From JBFGCT01 sp041581055 (GTDB taxonomy: Bacteria; Actinomycetota; Acidimicrobiia; Acidimicrobiales; Ilumatobacteraceae), in NCBI GenBank assembly GCA_041581055.1, contig JBFGCT010000013.1:1-39743 (forward strand): a stretch of 39,743 nt of DNA, read 5' to 3'. The translations under genes and the position numbers were made by a program. The number at the start of each line of letters is the position of its first letter. The stretch's first letter is position 1. Positions 1-7,810 of the stretch are shown piece after piece. The notes beneath the pieces were generated by a model that was not told the origin of the DNA, did not search any database, and saw nothing but the letters and a program-made list of their open reading frames with translations.

Positions 1-1
1 C

Positions 2-1108
2 CTCGGGCTGGCGACCCCGATGGCGATCATGGTCGGCACCGGCCGGGGCGCCCAACTCGGGGTGATCATCAAGGGCGGCGAAGTGCTGGAGGACACGCGC
101 AACGTCGATGTGATCGTGCTCGACAAGACCGGCACGGTGACGACCGGCCGGATGAGCGTGGCCGACGTGTTCGCCCCCGACGCCGGCGCACATGAGCTGA
201 GCGAGTTGATCCAGCTCGCGGGCGCCGTCGAATCGCTGTCCGAGCACCCGATCGCGCAGGCGATCGGCGCGTTCGCCGGCGCCGACCGCCCCGTCGACGA
301 CTTCGAGAACAAGCCGGGCCACGGCGTGATCGGCACGGTCGACGGCGCCGAGGTGCGCGTCGGCCGGCGGCTGTTGTTCGACACGATTCCGCCAGCGGTC
401 GAAGCTGCCGCCGCCGCCGCGGAGGCCAAGGGCCAGACGGCGGTGTTCGTCGGACGCGGTGGCGGCGCCGAGGCGGTGATCGCCGTCGCCGACACGATCA
501 AGCCGACCTCCTCCGCGGCGATCACCGCGTTCCACGAGCAAGGGCTCGAGGTCACGCTGCTGACCGGCGACAACCGGCGCACCGCGGAGTGGGTCGGCGC
601 CGAGATCGGCGCCGACCGCGTCATCGCCGAGGTGCTCCCCGGGGACAAGGTCGACGAGGTCCGGCGCCTCCAGGAGGCCGGACACCGCGTCGCGATGGTC
701 GGCGACGGCATCAACGACGCGCCCGCGCTGGCGCAAGCCGACCTCGGCATCGCCGTCGGCACCGGCACCGACGTCGCGATGGAGGCCTCCGACCTCACGA
801 TCGTCGCCGGCGACCTGCGAGCCGTCGCCGACGCGATCGCGCTGTCGCGTCGCACCCTGACGACGATCAAGGGCAACCTGTTCTGGGCCTTCGCCTACAA
901 CGCGGCGGCGATCCCACTTGCCGCCCTCGGCGTGCTCAACCCGATGATCGCCGCCGGCGCGATGGGATTCTCGTCGCTGTTCGTCGTCACCAACAGCCTC
1001 CGCCTCCGGCGCTTCGCCGGATACCGCACCGACCACTTCGACCGAACGGGCATGTCGCTCGGAACTCCAGCGGCGCAACCAGACCAGAAAGCGACCGTCT
1101 CACCATGA
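2..1108 (+). CDS. Heavy-metal (copper-type) P1B ATPase, C-terminal part, 5' end outside window
   Basis: This is the C-terminal part of a membrane P1B-type ATPase that exports soft metal ions, most likely Cu(I). The reading frame is open from base 2, so the true start lies upstream. Visible in order: the phosphorylation motif DKTGT (about 40 codons in), the SEHP motif typical of heavy-metal pumps, the TGDN nucleotide-domain motif, the GDGINDAP hinge, and two C-terminal membrane helices with YN and MGFSS-NSLRL, as in CopA-like pumps. The CPC helix and N-terminal metal-binding domains, which decide specificity, lie off the window. The stop overlaps the start of a small HMA chaperone by 4 bp, which supports translational coupling and a copper role. 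P1B family membership is certain; the metal is inferred. Confidence 0.95.
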   Translation, partial: LGLATPMAIMVGTGRGAQLGVIIKGGEVLEDTRNVDVIVLDKTGTVTTGRMSVADVFAPDAGAHELSELIQLAGAVESLSEHPIAQAIGAFAGADRPVDDFENKPGHGVIGTVDGAEVRVGRRLLFDTIPPAVEAAAAAAEAKGQTAVFVGRGGGAEAVIAVADTIKPTSSAAITAFHEQGLEVTLLTGDNRRTAEWVGAEIGADRVIAEVLPGDKVDEVRRLQEAGHRVAMVGDGINDAPALAQADLGIAVGTGTDVAMEASDLTIVAGDLRAVADAIALSRRTLTTIKGNLFWAFAYNAAAIPLAALGVLNPMIAAGAMGFSSLFVVTNSLRLRRFAGYRTDHFDRTGMSLGTPAAQPDQKATVSP

Positions 1109-1320
1109 CCACGTCCGAAACGACCAGCGGCGCACGCGTCTACTCTGTGCCCGCCATCTCCTGTGGCCACTGCAAAGAGGCGATCGAGTCGTCGGTCGGC
1201 GCCGTCGACGGCGTCGCCGCGGTCACCGTCGACATCGACGCCAAGACCGTGACGGTCGTCGGCGGCGTCGACCCGGACATCGTCGCGGCGATCGACGACG
1301 CCGGCTACGACGTCGCCTGA
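1105..1320 (+). CDS. Small HMA-domain metal chaperone (CopZ-like)
   Basis: A 71-residue single-domain heavy-metal-associated protein expected to carry Cu(I) in the cytoplasm to the P1B ATPase encoded just upstream. The metal site is the CGHC within ISCGHC at about residues 18-23; the usual MxCxxC methionine is replaced by isoleucine. The ferredoxin-like fold is suggested by the GAVDGVAAVTVDIDAKTVTV stretch and the C-terminal IDDAGYDVA, which matches the family ending. ATG overlaps the ATPase stop in an ATGA arrangement, so the start is well supported. Regulation is presumably shared with the ATPase; no operator is visible here. HMA assignment is confident; copper preference is inferred from the partner. 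Confidence 0.93.
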   Translation: MTTSETTSGARVYSVPAISCGHCKEAIESSVGAVDGVAAVTVDIDAKTVTVVGGVDPDIVAAIDDAGYDVA

Positions 1321-1371
1321 GATCGCGGTCGGCCATTGCCCGCGCCGGCGATCGCGACCAGACTGCCGGTC

Positions 1372-1923
1372 ATGGACGCAACGACGGCAATGCAGCAGAC
1401 CAACCAAATCGTGACCGGCCTCATCGCCGGCCTGACCCCGGAGCACCGGGAGATGTCGACGCCGTGTGAGAAGTGGACCGTCCACGATCTCATCGGCCAC
1501 ATGTGCGGGGGCGGCCAGATGATCGCCGGCGGCCTCCAGGGGCAGGCGCCGCCCGCCGAAGCGCCCGACTTCCTCGCCGACGGTCCGGCGAACGGATGGG
1601 CGAACGCCTACGCCGCGTTGTCCGCGGCGGCGACGCCCGAGGCGCTCGCCTCCAATCATCAGATGCCGTTCGGCGAGGTGCCCGGCGAGGTCGCCGTGTC
1701 GGTGATCACCGCCGACCACCTCGTGCACGCATGGGATCTGGCCCAGGCGACCGGGCAGGAGCTCGACGTCGACGAGGAGTTGGCGACGTTCGCGCTCCAG
1801 ACCTGGCAGATGGTGGTTCCGGCCGAGGGCCGGACCGGCGACGGGTTCGCCCCGGCCGTCACGGTTCCCGACGACGCGTCGGCGCTCGACCGCGTGGTGG
1901 CCTACACCGGCCGTCAGCCCTGA
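1372..1923 (+). CDS. TIGR03086 / mycothiol-dependent maleylpyruvate isomerase-like (DinB-fold) protein
   Basis: A 183-residue protein of the actinobacterial TIGR03086 / MDMPI N-terminal family, a DinB-like four-helix metal-binding fold. Diagnostic segments are the STPCEKWTVHDLIGHM block near residues 30-45 (the His of GHM is a usual metal ligand), the second-histidine region ADHLVHAWDLAQATG in the middle, and the DDASALDRVVAYTGRQP ending. An in-frame TTG at 1336 would add 12 residues; I prefer the ATG at 1372 because family members begin shortly before this helix. The 3' end overlaps the convergent amine oxidase gene by 10 bp. The substrate is unknown; related proteins act with mycothiol or in stress responses. 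A decayed homologue lies at 27599-27750. Confidence 0.85.
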   Translation: MDATTAMQQTNQIVTGLIAGLTPEHREMSTPCEKWTVHDLIGHMCGGGQMIAGGLQGQAPPAEAPDFLADGPANGWANAYAALSAAATPEALASNHQMPFGEVPGEVAVSVITADHLVHAWDLAQATGQELDVDEELATFALQTWQMVVPAEGRTGDGFAPAVTVPDDASALDRVVAYTGRQP

Positions 1924-3164
1924 TACATCGCGCGCAGCGCCGCCATCGCCTCGGCCACCACCGCATCGTCGGTGAGCAGTTCGATCTCCTCGGCGACGCT
2001 CGCCGCGTTGAACGCCATCAGGATCGGCGCCCCGGTGTACTTCGCGATGTTGACCCACGACGCGAACCGGCCCCGCTCTGGCCCGGCATAGCCGACGAAA
2101 TCGGCGTCGGCGTCCCAGAAGACCTCGTCGAACCGGAGGTAGACCTTGTCGAGCAGCCCCATCCCGAGCCGGTCGATGGCGCCGAGCTTCGTCGCCGGAA
2201 GCGGTGGGGTGAACCGGATCGCCCCCGCCTTGAGCACGCCGAGCGGCACGGTGACGACCGCGGCGTCGGCGTCCAACGAGCCCGAATCGGTCGTGACCGC
2301 CACGCCGCGGCCGCCGTGCTCGATCGCCGACACCGTGACGCCGAGCGCGATGTCGTAGCCGGTCTGCAGTTCGGGCAGGATCTGCGCGTACCCGCCGGGG
2401 AACACCACGTCGCCCCCGGCCCCGCCGCCTCCCTCCTCGATCGCCTCCGGTGACAGGTCGCCGGCGTCGGCGGCGTACTCGTGCTCGATCTCGGTGACCA
2501 CCTCGAGCTCGGCGGGCACCTGATCGTCGGCGAGCACGGCGCCGCTCGCGTCGCGCACGACGACGTTGTCGTAATCGGTCGCGACCCGGACGGCGCCGGC
2601 GTCGTCGGCGATCTCGGTCAGCGGGTTTCCGGCCACGCCGTGAATCCACGACGCGCCGAGGTCGAGCGCCACGCCCAGGGAGTCGTCGGTCCAGACGCGG
2701 CCGCCGACACGATCGCGCCCCTCGACGACGCGCACGGTCAGGCCGGCCGCGTGCAACCGTTCCGCGGCGCCGAGCCCGGCCGCGCCGGCGCCGACCACGA
2801 CGACCGACGTCGCCCCTGCCCCGATCACCTCGGCGGCCGCACGACGCCCGGACAGCAGCGCCCCGTGCACGGTCGCCGGGAACACGCGGTGGGTGGCCTC
2901 GCCGGCGAAGAACAGCCGCCCGCCGATCGATTCGGCCAACGTCGCACGATCTCCCGGCTCGGCGCCCCGCGCGAGGTAGGAGTACGACCCGCGGGCGAAC
3001 GGATCCCGCCGCCAACGGGTGATCGCAAACCCGGTCGGATCGGGCGGTTGGCGGGCGGACGCGGCGGGCGCCGACGCGGCGGACCCGCATCCGGCGACGG
3101 AGATCGTCGAGGCCAACGCGCCGATGACCACGAGGGCGTCGCGGCGGGTCAGCCCTCGATCCAT
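1914..3164 (-). CDS. Circularly permuted flavin amine oxidase, Tat lipoprotein
   Basis: A 416-residue FAD-dependent amine oxidase family protein, probably exported and lipid-anchored: RR at residues 7-8, a hydrophobic stretch, then a lipobox SVAGC with Cys26. The domain order is unusual. Residues 41-113 (PDPTGFAITRW, DPFARGSYSY, GGRLFFAGEAT, ATVHGALLSGRRAA) are the block that normally closes flavin monoamine oxidases. Only afterwards comes the normal N-terminal dinucleotide motif VVVVGAGAAGLGAAERL (121-137) with the GGRVWTD and LDLGASWIHG elements. The protein ends at EAMAALRAMYQG, the segment that normally precedes the ITRW block. All parts occur once, so this looks like a clean circular permutation, not a duplication. 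The substrate is unknown. It follows the PFK genes by 16 bp on the same strand. Confidence 0.9.
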   Translation of the reverse strand: MDRGLTRRDALVVIGALASTISVAGCGSAASAPAASARQPPDPTGFAITRWRRDPFARGSYSYLARGAEPGDRATLAESIGGRLFFAGEATHRVFPATVHGALLSGRRAAAEVIGAGATSVVVVGAGAAGLGAAERLHAAGLTVRVVEGRDRVGGRVWTDDSLGVALDLGASWIHGVAGNPLTEIADDAGAVRVATDYDNVVVRDASGAVLADDQVPAELEVVTEIEHEYAADAGDLSPEAIEEGGGGAGGDVVFPGGYAQILPELQTGYDIALGVTVSAIEHGGRGVAVTTDSGSLDADAAVVTVPLGVLKAGAIRFTPPLPATKLGAIDRLGMGLLDKVYLRFDEVFWDADADFVGYAGPERGRFASWVNIAKYTGAPILMAFNAASVAEEIELLTDDAVVAEAMAALRAMYQG

Positions 3165-3180
3165 ACGCGCCCGAACACAC

Positions 3181-4329
3181 TCAGTAGAGGAACATCGGCT
3201 TGCCGCCGACGTGGCGCACCTTGGGCTGGTAGTTCGCGGCGTCGTACAGCTCGTCGACGTCGACCCGCTTGACGCCCTCGCCGGTGATGCTGATCGGCAC
3301 GTTGGAGTACGTTCCGCCGCGCAGTGCGACCATCCGGCCCGACGAGCCGTCGAGAGCCAGGTCGGCCGCCATCACCGCGAAGTTCGTGGCGACCATCAGG
3401 TCGAGCGAGTCGGGTCGTCCGGAACGCATGAGGTACCCGACCTGCTGGTTGATGATCCCCTCCCCGGTGATCTTCTTCAGCGCCTCGCCGGTCTCCACGC
3501 CGATGCCGCCCAGCTTGCGGTGGCCGTAGTGATCGGCCTCACCGCTCAGGCTCATCTCGCCCCCGAGCATCGTGGCGCCCTCCGACACCGTGACCATCGC
3601 GTAGTGCGACGGGTTGGCCCGCTTGTCGGACATCACCATCTCGGCGAGTCGGTCGATGTCGAAGGGGATCTCCGAGATCAACGCCCGGTCGACACCGCCG
3701 AGGTAGGCGGTGATCAACGACGTCTCCCCGCTGTAGCGGCCGAACAGCTCGACCACCGCGATGCGCTCGTGCGAGCCGGTGCTCGTGCGCAGGTTGTTGA
3801 TGAACTCGACGCCCCGGCTCACGGCGGTCGAGAACCCGATGCAGTAGTCGGTCCCGTGGACGTCGTTGTCCATCGTCTTGGGGATCGCGATGACGGGAAC
3901 GCCCTCCTCGTGCATTCGCAGCGCGTACGACAACGTGTCGTCACCGCCGATCGGGATGAGCACGTCGATGCCCTGGCGCTCGATCACCTGCAGCACGTGG
4001 GCGGTGAAGTCGTGCGGTCCCTCGCCCCTGATGCCGTCGGCCAGGAAGTCGGGGACGTCGTCGGTCGGCACCCGCGCCGGATTGGTGCGCGACGTGTGGA
4101 GGAACGTGCCGCCGCTGCGATCGATCGTCCGGACCGACGCGGGGTCCAGTTTGTGGATGTGTTCGGCGATCGAGTGCGGGTCGTCGGGCCGGGTGTTGAG
4201 CAGACCGGCCCATCCGCGCCTGACGCCGACGACCTCGTGGCCGAGGTCGCTCACGCGGGACACGACCGACTTGATGCAGGCGTTGAGGCCCGGGACGTCG
4301 CCGCCGCCGGTCAGGACTCCGATGCGCAT
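3181..4329 (-). CDS. pfp: 6-phosphofructokinase, predicted pyrophosphate-dependent
   Basis: A 382-residue group-III type phosphofructokinase that phosphorylates fructose 6-phosphate in glycolysis, or runs the reverse reaction if PPi-linked. The N-terminal TGGGDVPGLN binds phosphate. The donor-site signature is GGDDT at residues 128-132, where ATP enzymes have GGDGS/GGEGT, and PKTMDND at 150-156, with Lys in place of the Gly of PGTIDND. The Asp/Lys pair is the known marker of PPi-PFKs. The catalytic Asp of MDND is kept, and the ELFGRYSG region follows. PPi specificity is inferred from residues and not proven, since some group-III enzymes are mixed. It is 51 bp downstream of a second, tandem PFK of a different type. 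Confidence 0.93.
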   Translation of the reverse strand: MRIGVLTGGGDVPGLNACIKSVVSRVSDLGHEVVGVRRGWAGLLNTRPDDPHSIAEHIHKLDPASVRTIDRSGGTFLHTSRTNPARVPTDDVPDFLADGIRGEGPHDFTAHVLQVIERQGIDVLIPIGGDDTLSYALRMHEEGVPVIAIPKTMDNDVHGTDYCIGFSTAVSRGVEFINNLRTSTGSHERIAVVELFGRYSGETSLITAYLGGVDRALISEIPFDIDRLAEMVMSDKRANPSHYAMVTVSEGATMLGGEMSLSGEADHYGHRKLGGIGVETGEALKKITGEGIINQQVGYLMRSGRPDSLDLMVATNFAVMAADLALDGSSGRMVALRGGTYSNVPISITGEGVKRVDVDELYDAANYQPKVRHVGGKPMFLY

Positions 4330-4380
4330 CGGGCCATTCTGCCCGGCGACGTCGGCGATCGCCGCAACCCGGTCCCCGCC

Positions 4381-6606
4381 CTACGCCGGCCGGGCCATCA
4401 CGTCGGCGACGATCCGCAGCGCCAGCCAGTCCTGATCGAGCGGGCGGTGCGCATCATCCTCGGTCAACGCCGGGAACTCGGTCAGCGGCGTGAACCGGAT
4501 CTTGCCGCCCTGCAGGCCGACGAACGAACTCGACGGCATCGGCGACAGGGCCTCGTCGATCAGGCGTCGCACGCCCTCCGATGCGACGCGCGTCGCTTGG
4601 ATCCGGTCGAACGGTGACGGATCGCCGCCCTGCTGCACGTGCCCGAGGATGGCGCCGCGAACGTCGAAGAGTCCTTCGCCTTCGCGCTCGAACAGCGACT
4701 TGATGAAGTCTGTGGTGTACACGTGATCGGCGTGCTCCCCGCGGATGACGAGACCGACTCGCTTGCCGTGTGTGAAGCCGTGCTTGAGCACCTCGAGATC
4801 GCGCTGGAGGTCGGCGAGGGAGATCCCGTCCTCGGGGAGATAGACCTGCTCGGCGCCACTCGCCATCCCGCTGAGCAGGGCGAGGTAGCCGCAATCGCGG
4901 CCCATCACCTCGACGACGAAGCTCCGGCGCGACGCGACGGCCGACTGCTTGATCTTGTCGACGTCGCGCACGATGCTGTTGAGCGCGGTGTCGGCGCCGA
5001 TGCTGAACTCCGTGCCCGGCAGATCGTGGTTGATCGATGCGGGGACACACACGATCGGCAGCGGGCGGCCGGGGTGCTCGGCGACCCACGCGTCGAGCAG
5101 GTGCGCCGCCTCGTAGCCGGCCCATCCCCCGATCATCAGGAGCCCGTCGATCTGGTCGGCCTCGATCTGCGTGGCAATCTGGGCGAGGTCCGCACTGCTC
5201 GGGACGGTGCGGCTCGTGCCCAGCTCGGCGCCACCTCGCGACACCCAGCCGTTCACACTCATCCAGTTCATCTCCTGTACCTGGCCGGCGGCGAGGCCGC
5301 CGAACCCGTTGGTGACGCCCAACACGTCGTGGCCCAGATCGAGCGCGGCCCGCACGGCTGAGCGCACTGCGGTGTTCATGCCCGGGGCCGGTCCGCCGCC
5401 GTGGAGGATCGCAAGGCGGAGGCGGCGCTGGCCCGGCGACGCCTCGTGCGGCTTCGCCTGGACCATGGTGCGCATCATCCGGAGCGATTCGCGAAAGCTG
5501 CCGCCGCGCATCTCGGTCGCGGCCTCGAAGTCTCGGGCGGCGATGACGTCGCCGATGGCGCGGGTCTTCGCCACGCACTCCATCAACGGCGAGCGAACGA
5601 CGTGATGGCCTCGGATCCCGATCAGCTGCGGCGCCATGTCGGGCCGGTCGATCAGCTGCCGGACGGCGTAGTAGCCCATCGTCGTGCCGAGGTTGCGGTC
5701 GAACGCGCTCGGCGCGCCGCCGCGCTGGACGTGGCCGAGGCTCGTGATCCGGGTGTCCTCGCCGAGCAGCTCGACGAGTGCGTCCTTGACGTGCTCCGCG
5801 GTGATCGGGTTCCCGCTCAGGTCGCGCGCTCCTTCGGCGATGATCACGATGTTCGATCGGCGGCCCAGCGCCCTTCCCGCTTGAACCGCCCGGCACATCG
5901 ACTCGGTCCACTCGGCGGTGTTGGGCGGGCTCTCCGGGATCAGCACGAAGTTGGAGCCCGTCGCCAGCGCGCTCATCAGGGCGAGGTAGCCGCAGTTGCG
6001 CCCCATCACCTCGATGACGAACGAGCGTTGGTGGCTCGACGCCGTGCTATGGATCGCGTCGACGACCTCGGTGATCCGGTGCAGCGCGGTGTCGGCGCCG
6101 ATCGTCATGTCGGTGCCGAACATGTCGTTGTCGATCGACCCGACCATCCCGACGAGCGCCAGTCGGGGATGGGCGGCGGCGAGCTCCCTGTCGATTTCAC
6201 CGGCGGCGACCAGCTCGTCGAGCAGTGCGGGCCACTCCTCGCAGAACAGATTGCAGCCGGTCAGGCTGCCGTCGCCGCCGATGACGACAAGCGCGTCGAT
6301 GCCTCGCTCGACCATGTTGCGCGCCGCTCGACGGCGGCCCTCACGCGTCCGGAACTCCTGGCAGCGCGCCGTGCCGAGCACCGTGCCGCCGCGATAGAGG
6401 ATGCCGCCGACGTCGCGCGACGTCACCGGCCGGATCCGATCGCCACCGTCGACCAGCCCCTGCAGTCCCTCGTACACGGCGAAGATCTCGAGCCCCATGT
6501 CGAGCGCGGTGCGTACGACGGCGCGCACGGCGGGGTTCATCCCGGCCGCGTCACCACCGCTCGTCAACACCGCCAACGTGGTCGGTCGCTCCGGTTCGCT
6601 CGACAT
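4381..6606 (-). CDS. pfkA: Tandem-domain, eukaryote-like ATP 6-phosphofructokinase with degenerate C-terminal half
   Basis: A 741-residue protein made of two fused PFK domains, about twice the usual bacterial length (~320). The N-half has an intact ATP-type site: TSGGDAAGMN (15-24), GGDGS (110-114), GSIDND (156-161), EVMGRNCGYLA (199-209) and HVQRGGAPSAFDR (292-304). The C-half begins near residue 396. It has GGWAG (493-497) where GGDGS should be and ASINHD (523-528) where TIDND should be, so the catalytic Asp is Asn. It keeps KQSAVASRR and VMGRDCGYLA. The same pattern (GGFEAY, PATVSNNVPG) marks the regulatory half of animal and fungal PFK, and overall wording is strikingly eukaryote-like. 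I infer a catalytic N-half and an effector-binding C-half. ATG at 6606 follows the DUF3179 gene by 33 bp. Confidence 0.93.
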   Translation of the reverse strand: MSSEPERPTTLAVLTSGGDAAGMNPAVRAVVRTALDMGLEIFAVYEGLQGLVDGGDRIRPVTSRDVGGILYRGGTVLGTARCQEFRTREGRRRAARNMVERGIDALVVIGGDGSLTGCNLFCEEWPALLDELVAAGEIDRELAAAHPRLALVGMVGSIDNDMFGTDMTIGADTALHRITEVVDAIHSTASSHQRSFVIEVMGRNCGYLALMSALATGSNFVLIPESPPNTAEWTESMCRAVQAGRALGRRSNIVIIAEGARDLSGNPITAEHVKDALVELLGEDTRITSLGHVQRGGAPSAFDRNLGTTMGYYAVRQLIDRPDMAPQLIGIRGHHVVRSPLMECVAKTRAIGDVIAARDFEAATEMRGGSFRESLRMMRTMVQAKPHEASPGQRRLRLAILHGGGPAPGMNTAVRSAVRAALDLGHDVLGVTNGFGGLAAGQVQEMNWMSVNGWVSRGGAELGTSRTVPSSADLAQIATQIEADQIDGLLMIGGWAGYEAAHLLDAWVAEHPGRPLPIVCVPASINHDLPGTEFSIGADTALNSIVRDVDKIKQSAVASRRSFVVEVMGRDCGYLALLSGMASGAEQVYLPEDGISLADLQRDLEVLKHGFTHGKRVGLVIRGEHADHVYTTDFIKSLFEREGEGLFDVRGAILGHVQQGGDPSPFDRIQATRVASEGVRRLIDEALSPMPSSSFVGLQGGKIRFTPLTEFPALTEDDAHRPLDQDWLALRIVADVMARPA

Positions 6607-6639
6607 CGATGCCTCCTGATCGGACCCCAGTGTGTCCCG

Positions 6640-7776
6640 TCAGGGACGCCACACCGTGCCGTCCGGCCAGAACGCGTCGAACACCGGGGCCTTGGTCGGT
6701 CCGCCGCCCGGCAGCGACACGAACGCCGGGAGCCGGGTCAGCACCTCGTCGCTCATCGGGCCGTTCAAACCCCATCCCCGCGCCGGGTCGAAGGTGGTGC
6801 CACCCACCGTGTCCCGCAGCACGTCGCCGTCGACCTCCAACTCGACCACGGCGTCGCGGACGCGGCGCGAGAACACCGCCCACCCGTCGGGATCGGCCGG
6901 GTCGCTGACGACCGCGATCTCGACACCGGCGACGACGTCGTTGACCACGCCGACCATCCGTAGGTCCGACACGGGATATGCCCGGACCTCGGCCGCGAAG
7001 TCGACCACGACGTAGAAGTCGGCCAGATCGAACCCGGTCGGCATGGCCGGCGCGTCGAGCGCCAGCGACTCGGGATGAGCCCGTGACCACGAGCCCCACG
7101 AGGTGAACGCCGACGGCAGCAGCTCGACCGTCTGCCCAGCGCGCGGACCGGCGATCGCCTGCCCGAGCGGCTGGCTCCAGATCGAACCGCTGTCGTGGTC
7201 CCACCACGTCATCGCGTTCTTCCAGAGGGCGCCCTGAACGCCGAACACGAGGGTCTCCCCGCCGACGACTCGGCGATGGACCAGCCCGGTGCCGCACAGT
7301 GGGCACCACGTGACCAGGATCGGGACCCCGCCGATCGTGTCGACGACCATCTCGCGCGAGTTGAGCAGGCTCACCGGATACGCCTTGGCCTCGTCGCCCA
7401 GCGCCACACCGATGACATCGGCGTCGTCCGGCCAACCGCTCGCCGCGGCCGTCACGAACTCGGGGTCGTAGACCGGGGCGATGAAGTCGCGCGGCAGGAT
7501 CTGGAAGAAGCCGGCCGGCAGCTCGGCGCCGAGCGCCACCGGGTCGGCGACGTCTTGGGGACTCCGGCGCAGGCCGCGGTCGCCGACCGAGGGGGCCCGG
7601 TCCGCCGCCACGCGCACGACGACGATCCCCGAGAGCGCGACCGCGACGAGTGCCGAGGCGACGATCCACCACGATCGGCGGCGCGGCCGGACCCGATGAA
7701 TGGTCGTGGTCGAGGCGATGCCGGGTTCAACGCCGGACCGCCCGCAAAGCTTCCGCCGGCCGACCGCGAAGACCAT
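6640..7776 (-). CDS. DUF3179-domain membrane-anchored protein
   Basis: A 378-residue protein with one N-terminal membrane anchor (RRRSWWIVASALVAVALSGIVVV) after an Arg-rich leader, then a DUF3179 domain presumably outside the membrane. Family landmarks are the FQILPRDFIAPVYDP start, the CPLCGTG motif (two Cys spaced as in a metal or redox site), the ALWKNAMTWWDHDSGSIWSQPLGQAIAG block and repeated AYPVS strands. DUF3179 has no established biochemical function. Longer in-frame starts reach 7998 but would run into the divergent CapA gene; ATG at 7776 leaves a 34-bp divergent gap and a sensible leader. It heads a closely spaced minus-strand run with both PFK genes and the amine oxidase; no metabolic link is evident. 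Confidence 0.85.
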   Translation of the reverse strand: MVFAVGRRKLCGRSGVEPGIASTTTIHRVRPRRRSWWIVASALVAVALSGIVVVRVAADRAPSVGDRGLRRSPQDVADPVALGAELPAGFFQILPRDFIAPVYDPEFVTAAASGWPDDADVIGVALGDEAKAYPVSLLNSREMVVDTIGGVPILVTWCPLCGTGLVHRRVVGGETLVFGVQGALWKNAMTWWDHDSGSIWSQPLGQAIAGPRAGQTVELLPSAFTSWGSWSRAHPESLALDAPAMPTGFDLADFYVVVDFAAEVRAYPVSDLRMVGVVNDVVAGVEIAVVSDPADPDGWAVFSRRVRDAVVELEVDGDVLRDTVGGTTFDPARGWGLNGPMSDEVLTRLPAFVSLPGGGPTKAPVFDAFWPDGTVWRP

Positions 7777-7810
7777 CGGGGCGACCGTCGGGGGTGCGAT
7801 GCTGGCGGGT

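Noticed and set aside
895..3180. Long minus-strand ORF of 761 codons
   Set aside because: Arg-rich shadow frame over the ATPase end, the TIGR03086 gene and the amine oxidase; no motif, and it conflicts with three convincing genes.
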